A stretch of 64,000 nucleotides of DNA from Luteolibacter sp043566505 (GTDB taxonomy: Bacteria; Verrucomicrobiota; Verrucomicrobiia; Verrucomicrobiales; Akkermansiaceae). Position 1 is the stretch's first letter; the number at the start of each line of letters is the position of its first letter. Below, in pieces: positions 43,917 to 52,325 of the stretch. The stretch spans positions 310,001-374,000 of the forward strand of contig CP121322.1 of assembly GCA_043566505.1 (NCBI GenBank), read 5' to 3'. The notes beneath the pieces were generated by a model. It was not told the DNA's origin. It did not search any database and saw only the letters and a program-made list of their open reading frames with translations. Position numbers and translations under genes: made by a program.

Positions 43917-44726
43917 ATGGATGCACGTATCATATTATTGCTAAGCCTGCTCACCGCCAGCCCCCTCTTTGGAGCGGAGCCGGAGTGGAAAGACCAACTG
44001 ACCAGCACCAAGCTGGGCAATTACCCGGCAATGCCAGGCGGAACCATGGAGTTTCGTGTCAGCTGGAAAAATATTTTGAACTCAGGGAAACTCAAAATGG
44101 AATTCCTGCCGGATGAATCCAAAAAGCCCAACACCTACGTCATTCGCTCCACTGCCGAGAGCGAGGGCCCGGCAGGAGTCATCTTCCCTTACGAGGGACA
44201 CTCATGGACCGAGCTGAGAGCCAACACACTCAAACCCAAGTTGTTTCACTCCAGAGAAAATAGCGAAGGCGACAAGATCACAACCACCTCCCGCTTCTTC
44301 TCCAACCGAGTCGAATGCAAAGAGGTGAAGGTCCCCAAAGACAAAAAAGAACAGAACGAGACCGAAAAGAACACCTTCCATCATGCTCCCGTCTTCGACA
44401 TTGGCTCCGCTATTCTTCACATCAGAAGCCAAGAACTGAAAAATGGAGATACCATCAAGATCCTCATCCACCCCTTCAGCAGTCCCTACCTGATGACCGT
44501 CAAGGTGATCGGGCGCGAAAAACACATGAAGCAAAAAGCCATCCGCCTCAGTGTCAGCATGCAAAAAATCGATCGCGATACGATGCAGCTCAAAAACTAC
44601 AAGAAACTCAAGGAATCTGCCACCCTGTGGCTCTCGGATAACCGGCTCCGTATCCCACTAGAAGTCCGCGCCAAAGTGTTCATTGGCGATGTCCGCGCCA
44701 CTTTGACGCAGTTCAAAAAGTCCTGA
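43917..44726 (+). CDS. DUF3108-like exported protein
   Basis: The 269-residue protein has a short signal peptide (MDARIILLLSLLTASPLFGA) and a beta-rich body with PGGTMEFRVSWKNILNSGKLKM, TYVIRSTAESEGPAGVIFPY and SATLWLSDNRLRIPLEVRAK, which look like the DUF3108 family of periplasmic beta-barrel-like proteins. No enzyme function is known for the family. It is the last gene of the pilus-type locus, 31 bases after the coiled-coil gene. Confidence 0.72.
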   Translation: MDARIILLLSLLTASPLFGAEPEWKDQLTSTKLGNYPAMPGGTMEFRVSWKNILNSGKLKMEFLPDESKKPNTYVIRSTAESEGPAGVIFPYEGHSWTELRANTLKPKLFHSRENSEGDKITTTSRFFSNRVECKEVKVPKDKKEQNETEKNTFHHAPVFDIGSAILHIRSQELKNGDTIKILIHPFSSPYLMTVKVIGREKHMKQKAIRLSVSMQKIDRDTMQLKNYKKLKESATLWLSDNRLRIPLEVRAKVFIGDVRATLTQFKKS

Positions 44727-44881
44727 AGAATGGCCTTTCTGAGACCCTGATCCGCCAAGCCCTCAGAAAACGCGCCAAAATCGCATTTCTGCTGTAAAAA
44801 AACCTTGCGCGGCCCATCCTTCCGTGGTGACCTCCCCGCCCGCCCATCAAGGGTGGAATTAACCTCTTTACCCATACGGCA

Positions 44882-45193
44882 ATGGCCTACGCAGTAATCA
44901 AAACCGGCGGCAAACAATACCGCGTTCAAGAAGGAACCCGCATCGACGTCGAGAAACTCGACGCTGAAGTTGATTCCGAAATCAAATTCGACGCTCTACT
45001 CATCGGTGAAGGTGAATCTTTGAAGATTGGCACCCCGCTTGTCGACGGTGCTTCCGTGACCGCCAAGGTGCTCAACCAATACCGCGCAGCGAAAGAGATC
45101 GCTTTCAAATTCAAACGCCGCAAAGGCTTCCACAAAACCAAAGGCTATCGCCGCAGCCTCACTACGATCGAAGTCACCTCGATCGCAGGCTAA
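44882..45193 (+). CDS. rplU: 50S ribosomal protein L21
   Basis: The 103-residue protein is full length for bL21, starting MAYAVIKTGGKQYRVQEG and ending with KFKRRKGFHKTKGYRRSLT..IEVTSIAG. It binds 23S rRNA in the large subunit. Its partner rpmA follows after 25 bases, as in most bacteria. The 155 bases upstream hold no gene and should contain the promoter, though no clear -35/-10 was found. There is no Shine-Dalgarno sequence at the start. Confidence 0.97.
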   Translation: MAYAVIKTGGKQYRVQEGTRIDVEKLDAEVDSEIKFDALLIGEGESLKIGTPLVDGASVTAKVLNQYRAAKEIAFKFKRRKGFHKTKGYRRSLTTIEVTSIAG

Positions 45194-45218
45194 TTCAAAT
45201 CATTAACCTCCTCATCTC

Positions 45219-45467
45219 ATGGCTCATAAGAAAGGACAAGGCTCCGTCAAGAACGGTCGCGATTCACGCAGCAAACGCCTCGGCGTTAAGAAATTCGGCG
45301 GACAAGCTGTCATCGCTGGAAACATCATCATTCGCCAACGCGGCACGAAAGTTCATCCAGGCGTGGGTGTTGGCTGTGGCCGCGACCACACTCTCTTCGC
45401 ACTCGTCGACGGCAAAGTCGAATTCGACCGTGAAGGCGGCCGTGTGAATGTTGTCGAGGCAAACTAA
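45219..45467 (+). CDS. rpmA: 50S ribosomal protein L27
   Basis: The 82-residue protein matches bL27: MAHKKGQGSVKNGRDSRSKR, GGQAVIAGNIIIRQRGTK, VGCGRDHTLFALVDGKV. The N terminus that reaches the peptidyl transferase centre starts directly at the Ala-His-Lys-Lys form, so no cleaved extension as in Firmicutes is present. It is followed by a strong terminator, giving an rplU-rpmA transcription unit. obgE is not next to it. Confidence 0.97.
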   Translation: MAHKKGQGSVKNGRDSRSKRLGVKKFGGQAVIAGNIIIRQRGTKVHPGVGVGCGRDHTLFALVDGKVEFDREGGRVNVVEAN

Positions 45468-45495
45468 GCTTCGCAATCGCATCTATTTTTCATCC

Positions 45496-45525
45496 AAGCC
45501 GCTTCCTTCCGGAGGCGGCTTTTTT
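45496..45525 (+). terminator. Intrinsic terminator of rplU-rpmA
   Basis: AAGCCGCTTCC and GGAGGCGGCTT pair with one mismatch around TTCC and run into TTTTT. It lies 28 bases after the rpmA stop and ends 12 bases before the next ATG. Confidence 0.88.
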
Positions 45526-45537
45526 GTGCCCCACTCC

Positions 45538-46473
45538 ATGAAACCCATCTGCCTGCTCTTTCTTCCGCTGATCATCCTATCCGGATGCGAGAAAGAGCGT
45601 GAACTTGGGCCCCCCAAAGCAACAGCGGTCTCCATCGATGGGCACATGCAATTGCGGTTGATGACATTCAATGTCCGTCACGAATCGAGCCGTGACCGAG
45701 GCAACAGAGCTTGGAACAACCGTATCATCAACTGCGTCCGAATGATCCGCGACGAAAGCCCAGACATCATGGGGTTTCAGGAAGCTGTGCACGGCCAAGT
45801 GGCCGATTTATGGGCCTCCTTGCCCGATTACGAACTAATCGGCACCGGGCGCACCGATGGTAAACGCCGTGGCGAATACACCTGCATCCTCTTCAAACGC
45901 GACCGCTTCGAATTGCACCAACAGGAAACATTCTGGCTATCGGACACCCCCAAGGTCCCCGGCTCCAAATCATGGGGCAATGGCTATCCACGGGTTGTTT
46001 GCTGGACTTACATGACCGATCGCTCCACAGGGCGGTCATTCTACGCCTACAACACCCACTGGGACCATCGCAACCAAGTCTCGCGCGAAAAGGCAGCGAT
46101 ACTCATCGCGGCCCATATCGACGCCCAGAGCGACAAATCCGCACCTGTCATCCTGATGGGAGATTTTAATGCAACCCGACTCAACAATGCCGTCCGATTC
46201 TTTACCGGCGACCAAGCGCGTCTCGCTGGAGAATCTCGGAGTTGGGGCCGCGGATTCACTGACACCTTCCAAACGCTCAATAGCTCTGAGCGTGATCGAA
46301 CCACTCTGCATTTCTGGAGTGGCAGTCGCAGCGGCTATCTCAAGGTGGATCACATCTTGGTCAGCCAGCCATCATCCGTCATTGCGTCGGGCATTCGCGA
46401 CAAAGACCAACCGATGGTCTCAGATCACTTTCCAGTCACAGCGACCGTCAGCTTTCCGCCACCGGAGGACTAG
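45538..46473 (+). CDS. Endonuclease/exonuclease/phosphatase-family lipoprotein
   Basis: About 311 residues from the ATG at 45538, with a lipoprotein leader (LFLPLIILSGC). The EEP fold is shown by MTFNVRHESSRDRGNRAWNN, MGFQEAVHGQVADL, YNTHWDHRNQVSREKAA, ILMGDFNATRLNN and KVDHILVS..VSDHFPVTATV, with the catalytic Asn, Glu, His and Asp residues in place. It probably cleaves phosphodiesters or sugar phosphates at the cell surface. An in-frame start at 45448 would run through the rpmA end and terminator, so it is rejected. Its stop overlaps the speA stop on the other strand. Confidence 0.85.
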   Translation: MKPICLLFLPLIILSGCEKERELGPPKATAVSIDGHMQLRLMTFNVRHESSRDRGNRAWNNRIINCVRMIRDESPDIMGFQEAVHGQVADLWASLPDYELIGTGRTDGKRRGEYTCILFKRDRFELHQQETFWLSDTPKVPGSKSWGNGYPRVVCWTYMTDRSTGRSFYAYNTHWDHRNQVSREKAAILIAAHIDAQSDKSAPVILMGDFNATRLNNAVRFFTGDQARLAGESRSWGRGFTDTFQTLNSSERDRTTLHFWSGSRSGYLKVDHILVSQPSSVIASGIRDKDQPMVSDHFPVTATVSFPPPED

Positions 46474-48407
46474 CTCTCAAAATAAGTATAACCATTGAGC
46501 CCAGCACGGTAGAGATCCATGATCTCCTTGCGCTCGGATGGCGAGATACGGCCATCATGCACGGCCTTCTCAGCAAAATTCCTGAACTTCGACACCAACT
46601 CTTTGGGATCAAATTCAACGTAAGAAAGAACATCCGCCACGGTATCCCCCTCGACCTCATGAGTGTAGACTGGCTTGCCGTTTTCCAAATGAACTCCGAC
46701 CACATTGGTGTCACCCAATAAGTTGTGCAGGTCACCCAGAGTCTCTTGGTAAGCACCCACCAAAAACACCGCGACGTAATACGGCTCATCTGGAATGAGC
46801 TTATGCAGAGGCAAGACCTTCGCTACGTCTTCCTTGTCGATGAAACGATCGATTTTGCCATCGCAGTCACAAGTGATATCAGCCAACACAGCTCGCTTCC
46901 GCGGCTTTTCATCCAATCGGTGAATTGGCATCACGGGAAACAATTGATCAATCGCCCAAGAATCAGGCAACGATTGGAACAAAGAAAAGTTCCCATAGTA
47001 AAAGTCCACAAGGGTTGAGGAAAGCTCCCTCAAATCCTCCGGAATGTCGTCCAACTGCTCAATTTGATCCGAAATCTTGGTCACGATGTGCCAGAACCAA
47101 GCTTCCGCCAATCCGCGCTCACGCAAGGTAGCATTCCCATAGAAAAATTGAGCCCTTACTTGATCTCGATAATACACGGCATCATTCAAACACTCTTGAA
47201 GATTGTCGCTTTTGATCGACTTGTTGACGTGAATCAAATTGACCAAGTTCTGCGGCGCTTGATCCGGCGTGTCGGGTGGCTCCCCGCTCGTTTGAGCGCT
47301 GGTCACATCTAAGATGTTGAACACGAGAACGGAGTAATACGCGACAACTGCGCGACCACTCTCTGAAATGATTGTAGGATGCTCAACCTTTGCCTTGTCG
47401 CAGATCTGCGAGACGACTTCGACGATGTCTGTGCAATACTCTGGAATCGAGTAGTTACAAGACGAGTGGAAGTTCGTGTGTGAACCGTCGTAATCGACCG
47501 CCATACCACCACCAATATCCAGCACACCCATCGGCGCTCCTTCCTTCACGAGATCACAATACATCCTCACGGCTTCCGTCGCGCCTTCACGAATTGCTGC
47601 GATATTAGGGATCTGCGACCCTTGATGGTAATGCAGCATTTTCAGACAATGCAGTGAGTCGTAACTTTTTAAATAGTCGACCACCTCAATCACTTGAGCT
47701 GCGTTCAAACCAAACACCGATTTATCACCTGCGCTTTCTTCCCAATGACCTGACCCTCTAGTGGACAAACGAATCCGCACACCCAGGTTGGGTTGGACTT
47801 TATGAATGCGTGCACGCTCCAGTATCAACTTGAGCTCACTTGGCATTTCCAAAACCAACATGATTTTGAGCCCCATCTTTTGAGCATTTAGTGCCAAATC
47901 AATGAACTCTTCATCTTTGTATCCATTGCAAATGATGTAAGCCTCAGGATCATGCATATGAGACAATGCCGCGATCAATTCGGGTTTCGATCCGGCTTCT
48001 AGACCATAGTGGTACTTCTTCCCAAACTCAGCGATCTCCTCGATCACCTGGCGCTGCTGGTTTACCTTAATGGGATACACTCCGCGATACTCACCACGAT
48101 AATTGGCATCCTTAATCGCCTTGCGAAAAGACTCGTTAAGCTCTGCAATTCGAGAGTGGAGAATATCTCGAAAGCGCAACAATAGCGGCAGATGGGTTCC
48201 ACGATCACCCAAGCCATTGATCAAACCCGGGATCGATACCTCCTTGCATCCCTCGGCATCTTTCAGACGGACCGTTGCATCTCCGTCATCCGTTACGCCA
48301 AAAAATTCATGCCCCCATTTCTCCACTCCGTAGAGTTCAGATGAGTCTTGGGCTGTCCATGCTTTGGGTGTTTTATCCATTGTGCCTGATGATTTGGGAA
48401 CCGTCAT
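46470..48407 (-). CDS. speA: Biosynthetic arginine decarboxylase
   Basis: The PLP enzyme converts arginine to agmatine for polyamine synthesis. It has about 645 residues from the ATG at 48407 (an upstream in-frame TTG at 48443 and an ATG at 48380 are alternatives), near the 658 of E. coli SpeA. Motifs are YRGVYPIKVNQQRQVIEEI (PLP lysine), GLEAGSKPELIAAL, CNGYKDEEFI, LDIGGGMAVDYDGS, SGRAVVAYYSVLV and the C-terminal FLVGAYQETLGDLHNLLGDT. It is a single gene, convergent with the exonuclease-family gene. Confidence 0.94.
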   Translation of the reverse strand: MTVPKSSGTMDKTPKAWTAQDSSELYGVEKWGHEFFGVTDDGDATVRLKDAEGCKEVSIPGLINGLGDRGTHLPLLLRFRDILHSRIAELNESFRKAIKDANYRGEYRGVYPIKVNQQRQVIEEIAEFGKKYHYGLEAGSKPELIAALSHMHDPEAYIICNGYKDEEFIDLALNAQKMGLKIMLVLEMPSELKLILERARIHKVQPNLGVRIRLSTRGSGHWEESAGDKSVFGLNAAQVIEVVDYLKSYDSLHCLKMLHYHQGSQIPNIAAIREGATEAVRMYCDLVKEGAPMGVLDIGGGMAVDYDGSHTNFHSSCNYSIPEYCTDIVEVVSQICDKAKVEHPTIISESGRAVVAYYSVLVFNILDVTSAQTSGEPPDTPDQAPQNLVNLIHVNKSIKSDNLQECLNDAVYYRDQVRAQFFYGNATLRERGLAEAWFWHIVTKISDQIEQLDDIPEDLRELSSTLVDFYYGNFSLFQSLPDSWAIDQLFPVMPIHRLDEKPRKRAVLADITCDCDGKIDRFIDKEDVAKVLPLHKLIPDEPYYVAVFLVGAYQETLGDLHNLLGDTNVVGVHLENGKPVYTHEVEGDTVADVLSYVEFDPKELVSKFRNFAEKAVHDGRISPSERKEIMDLYRAGLNGYTYFES

Positions 48408-48479
48408 GTTTGATAGGTGTATATTTGCAGCTGAAGCGATCAATCATGCCTCCAATCGCTAGCTGATTCGACGTAATGC

Positions 48480-50897
48480 TTATTCAGCCTTCCAGTCTGG
48501 GAATTCAGTGAGGAGCTGCTGTCGGTATTTTTCCGCTTCGGGCTCGTCCTCTTGCGCTTCTAACGCCTTTATCAATTTGTGAAGTGCTCGCGGCTTGAGA
48601 TCGTTGTCCTCAATAAAACTAACCACAATCAAATATTGGGCTGATGCCTTGCTGGGCTCCTCTGCTTGCATATCAAGATCTCCAGCCAGAATCCTTAACC
48701 CGCCACGAGTCTTGCCTTGTGGCTGCAATGCCAGTGCATCATCGACCACCTTCCGAGACTCATCGTATCGCTCCAGTGCAAATAAGGCCGACGCCTGATC
48801 CAGCATTCCATCAGCCTTCCACGCCAAGTTTTCTTCCACTGCCAGGACATTGATCGCAGCGGCCAATGCCTTTTCAGCATTCCCTGTTTTCAAATACGCC
48901 TTGGCCAAGTATCGCCAGATCTCCTTTGCGGTAGCTCGTGGCTCGTCAGGCGTTGAGATCAACGACAGAAACTTGGTGGCTTGCTCAAACTTGCCCGCGT
49001 TGAACGATTGCATTCCCGACCACTGAATCGCCTGCTGGGGGATATCACTACTGTATTCACTCTCAATCGAGAGATTCACCTCATCCGCCAACTTGTCCGC
49101 ATTCTGCGTTGCGAAGTATCCCAAAGCCAAAAGGATTCCGGCATGCTTTTCATATGCATCCGGGCGCAGCTTTCTTGCCTCCGTTAAATACGGAATGGAC
49201 TCTTCCGCTTGGTTGGATTTGACCAAACCCCAGCCGATCCAATAGTTCGCCTCTGATTTCAGATTCTCGTTCAGCTCCTTAACGTCTTTGAGCAAACCCT
49301 TATAGCGACGGATCATATCATCAATGTTGCTCTCTCCTCTTCTCAGGCGGGCCGACTCAAGCCATGCATAGGACAACAACTCCTGCGATTTAGTCTGCTC
49401 GATCAGGCGATCAAAATCTGCAATCGCCGGACCCAGTTTGGCGCTATCGCCAAAAACTTTCGCCCGCTTTGCCAACGCCGATTCAAACCTGGAGTCTTTC
49501 GGGTAACCTTTGATGAACTGGCTGAGCGAATGAATCGCGCCGATCGAATCCCCCGCCTCGGCCAAACACCAGCCCCGCTTGTAGAACAAACCGGGGCGAT
49601 TTTTATCACTGACACGCTTGTCGTTCACCTGCGCATAGACCTGCGCTGCAGCGGCGAGATCGCCAGCGCCATAAAGAGTCTCCGCCTTCATCATTAAAGC
49701 GGTGTGAATGCGCACATCGTCAGGACGAGATTTCCCATAGAGCTGCAAAAAGGCATCCACCTGCTCTGGAAGATGGCGGCCTTCAATCTCGAAGAAACAC
49801 ATCAATCGATAAAATGACGCCTGAAAGGCAATGTCGGTCTCAGCCTTGACCAATTTTTCTACCGTCCGAAATAGCGCCAGAGCCTCTTTGGGTTGATTCA
49901 TACGAAGGTGTGACCGAGCAATCAACATCAACCGCGTAGCCTCCCTAGCACCTGTGGCTGCAACCCCCTCTTTCTTGGACAACTCCAACACTCCTTCGTA
50001 GTCACCCTCCTTGAATTTTTGACTCATTAAAGCCGTCTGCGCATCAGCCCAGTAAGCACCGAAGGCATTATTTTTGAGAACTGCCCCCAAATATTTTTTC
50101 GCAACATCGCCTTGCTCCAATTTGCTAGCAACCAAACCTGCCTGCAATGTGGCCTCACCTTTCAACTTGTCAGGCACATCCGCGACCACGACTTGTTCAA
50201 AATAAGTCAACGCATCCTCCAACTTGCCAATCTTCACCGAAATGTGCCCCAAGGATGCCAGCGATTGAAATTTGTAGCTTTCCGCCTCTTCGCTCTCCAC
50301 GAGCTTTTTGAAGGTCGATATCGCCTGGTTGTCTTGCGCCGTCGCTCGGTAGCAGTTGGCAGCAAAGAACTGACCTTTGGCTTTTTCTGCTGCGGTCTCG
50401 GCGTTCTTCGCATATCGCTCAAACAACGGTGCCGCCATGGCATACTTGGTAGAATTGTAATGATCAGCTGCCAATGCATAGGCCGCCGCAGCAACCCACT
50501 TTCCGTCCTCATATTTATTGAGAATGGAACTAAAGCACCTTTTTGCCTGTCCTGGGTCTCCGACTTGATAATAGCTATTGCCCAAATACCACCATGCCTT
50601 CTGGGCATTGGCGTGATTTGGAAAGTCCGCAAGGTATCCATTGAACACCTCACCGGATCTCAGAAAAAGCTCTCTCTTTAACTTCTCCTCTTTTTCCTCC
50701 AGAGCCGCATCATAGAGGTTTTTGCCCCTTTGGTAAAAATCCGCACCCGGATCTTCCACCAATGCGCTCTCCTCCACAACAGCCGGATCCGGCGGCTGTG
50801 CCACGATGGGACAGACGGTTAAAAAGAGAAATCCAAGTGCTCGTTTCAAGATGCAGATAGCATTGCCTATTTCAGTGCGAATTGCCAAGCGAATCAC
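48480..50897 (-). CDS. TPR-repeat protein of an ExbBD operon
   Basis: The roughly 805-residue exported protein has a hydrophobic leader (LGFLFLTVCPIVAQ) and many TPR-like helical pairs through its length (YLADFPNHANAQKAWWYLGN, YYQVGDPGQAKRCFSSILNK and others), like the YbgF/BamD-type scaffolds. It probably works in the periplasm. The start is GTG at 50897, overlapping the exbD stop (GTGA), so it is translationally coupled to the ExbB-ExbD pair. It may be a periplasmic partner of that motor in place of TonB or TolB; this is inferred from position. Confidence 0.78.
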   Translation of the reverse strand: MIRLAIRTEIGNAICILKRALGFLFLTVCPIVAQPPDPAVVEESALVEDPGADFYQRGKNLYDAALEEKEEKLKRELFLRSGEVFNGYLADFPNHANAQKAWWYLGNSYYQVGDPGQAKRCFSSILNKYEDGKWVAAAAYALAADHYNSTKYAMAAPLFERYAKNAETAAEKAKGQFFAANCYRATAQDNQAISTFKKLVESEEAESYKFQSLASLGHISVKIGKLEDALTYFEQVVVADVPDKLKGEATLQAGLVASKLEQGDVAKKYLGAVLKNNAFGAYWADAQTALMSQKFKEGDYEGVLELSKKEGVAATGAREATRLMLIARSHLRMNQPKEALALFRTVEKLVKAETDIAFQASFYRLMCFFEIEGRHLPEQVDAFLQLYGKSRPDDVRIHTALMMKAETLYGAGDLAAAAQVYAQVNDKRVSDKNRPGLFYKRGWCLAEAGDSIGAIHSLSQFIKGYPKDSRFESALAKRAKVFGDSAKLGPAIADFDRLIEQTKSQELLSYAWLESARLRRGESNIDDMIRRYKGLLKDVKELNENLKSEANYWIGWGLVKSNQAEESIPYLTEARKLRPDAYEKHAGILLALGYFATQNADKLADEVNLSIESEYSSDIPQQAIQWSGMQSFNAGKFEQATKFLSLISTPDEPRATAKEIWRYLAKAYLKTGNAEKALAAAINVLAVEENLAWKADGMLDQASALFALERYDESRKVVDDALALQPQGKTRGGLRILAGDLDMQAEEPSKASAQYLIVVSFIEDNDLKPRALHKLIKALEAQEDEPEAEKYRQQLLTEFPDWKAE

Positions 50898-51313
50898 TGC
50901 CCCTTCTCAGGACGTTGTGTCGCAAAGGAAATATTCCAAATCCCCGCCTTTTGACAGGTGTCGATGACCTCAACAATCCGTTGATACGCCACCTCTCCAT
51001 CACCACGAATTCTGACGGGTTGATTCTCAAATTGCTTGGCGATCGCTGCCAGTTTGTCGTGCAGCTGTGCCATATCAACCTCGTTGCCCTCGACCTTCAA
51101 GGTCCCCTCTTTGAGAATATTGATGATGATCTCCCCTTTGGGACGATTCAGCTCTGATCCTTCCTCAGCAGTCGGAACAGACACATTGAGTTCGGTCTCA
51201 GACCGACTGAACTGCCACGTCACGATGAAGAAAATCAGCAACAAGAAAACAACATCAATCATCGGGGCGATTTGCATCCCCGCTGTCTCTGGTTGTCGAC
51301 TGGTGAATTTCAT
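50894..51313 (-). CDS. ExbD/TolR family protein
   Basis: The 139-residue protein has a short cytoplasmic tail, a TM helix with the essential Asp20 (PMIDVVFLLLIFFIVTW) and a periplasmic domain with VRIRGDGEVAYQRIVEVIDT, all typical of ExbD/TolR. With the ExbB-like protein it would form a proton-driven motor. It lies 14 bases after the exbB-like gene and overlaps the TPR gene. The particular family branch (ExbD or TolR) cannot be decided here. Confidence 0.9.
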   Translation of the reverse strand: MKFTSRQPETAGMQIAPMIDVVFLLLIFFIVTWQFSRSETELNVSVPTAEEGSELNRPKGEIIINILKEGTLKVEGNEVDMAQLHDKLAAIAKQFENQPVRIRGDGEVAYQRIVEVIDTCQKAGIWNISFATQRPEKGQ

Positions 51314-51327
51314 GACGTCAAATTGAA

Positions 51328-52161
51328 TTAAAGACCTTGAACGTCCTTGCGGTCACTGCCCATGAGTGGAGGCACTGGCAAGCCATACTCATGGCTTTCA
51401 GACGCATCACCACGTTGCTTGGATGAGGTCTGCTGACTCTCCACTTGGGAATGCAACAGGGCCATCAGATGTGTCGATGCCGCCTCAAGCTCCGCGATGT
51501 ATTTTTGAACCCGACCACGAAACAACGAGTAAAAGGCAAGCGCTGGAATACCAATCATCAAACCGGCCGCTGTGGTGATCAAGGCCTCAGAAACATTCTC
51601 CGCCAACTGCATTTGGCGAACACCCGCAACATCACCTGATGAGATTTGCAGGAATGCTTTGATCATACCAAAAACCGTACCGAGCAAACCAACCATCGGG
51701 GCGATCGACCCAATATCGGCCAAATAAGTAATGCGCGAGCTGAGAAGACCGGCTTGACGAGATCCTTCAGCCTCTGCCACCTCACGAACACCACCAAAGG
51801 AGGCCATGGGATACTTGGTCAGGAAATCGAGGGTCTTCTGAGTAACACGTGCCATCGACTCGTTTTGGCGATGACTGTAGGCAATCAACCCCAAGTAATC
51901 GCGTTTGCGAATCATCGCCTCAGCAGCATTCATGAATCGATCACTGACAACTGCATTGCGGCGGATCGTCAGAAGATAGATGAAAATCAAAACCACAGCG
52001 ACGATCGACAACAGCCCGAGCGGATACATCATGATCCCTCCGTCCTGGATGATTTTCATCAAATCGATTTGTTTGGAGACCTCGGGTTCGGTCTGACCAT
52101 GCGCGGAGGCGATCGTGATCAGTAGACCAAACCCAATGGCGGTGAATGTTCGGAAGTTCAT
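51328..52161 (-). CDS. MotA/TolQ/ExbB proton channel family protein
   Basis: The 277-residue protein has a signal-type N-terminal segment (MNFRTFTAIGFGLLITIASA), a TM near residues 45-65 and the conserved two-TM core ITYLADIGSIAPMVGLLGTV and LITTAAGLMIGIPALAFY. The extra N-terminal segment, followed by a periplasmic stretch, is common in ExbB proteins of Bacteroidetes and PVC bacteria. It is first in the ExbB-ExbD-TPR operon. Confidence 0.9.
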   Translation of the reverse strand: MNFRTFTAIGFGLLITIASAHGQTEPEVSKQIDLMKIIQDGGIMMYPLGLLSIVAVVLIFIYLLTIRRNAVVSDRFMNAAEAMIRKRDYLGLIAYSHRQNESMARVTQKTLDFLTKYPMASFGGVREVAEAEGSRQAGLLSSRITYLADIGSIAPMVGLLGTVFGMIKAFLQISSGDVAGVRQMQLAENVSEALITTAAGLMIGIPALAFYSLFRGRVQKYIAELEAASTHLMALLHSQVESQQTSSKQRGDASESHEYGLPVPPLMGSDRKDVQGL

Positions 52162-52250
52162 AAGATTGAGAGAATTCTAGCGTTCTAGGCCAGCTTAGCA
52201 AGCACGGCCCATGGGGGGGATACGGTGATGAAACAGCGGATGTTTCCACC

Positions 52251-52290
52251 CAAAGAAAAGCGCCACAATCTCGGGCGAGACTGTGGCGCT
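52251..52290 (-). terminator. Intrinsic terminator of the DoxX/oxidoreductase/lipoprotein operon
   Basis: On the minus strand a 15-bp stem with one non-Watson-Crick pair (AGCGCCACAGTCTCG / CGAGATTGTGGCGCT, 52290-52276 and 52273-52259) is followed by TTTTCTTTG. It lies 35 bases after the stop of the lipoprotein gene. Confidence 0.88.
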
Positions 52291-52325
52291 GGATGATTGT
52301 GCCCAATGGGCGTTAAATCTTTGTC

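Noticed and set aside
30307..44726. Reading the pilus-type locus as a Tad or Com system
   Set aside because: There is no TadA/TadZ/RcpA-type set, no ComEA/ComEC, and both PilB- and PilT-like ATPases are present, which fits type IVa-like machinery better.
45448..45537. N-terminal extension of the exonuclease-family lipoprotein
   Set aside because: It overlaps the rpmA end and its terminator, and would bury the lipoprotein signal peptide.
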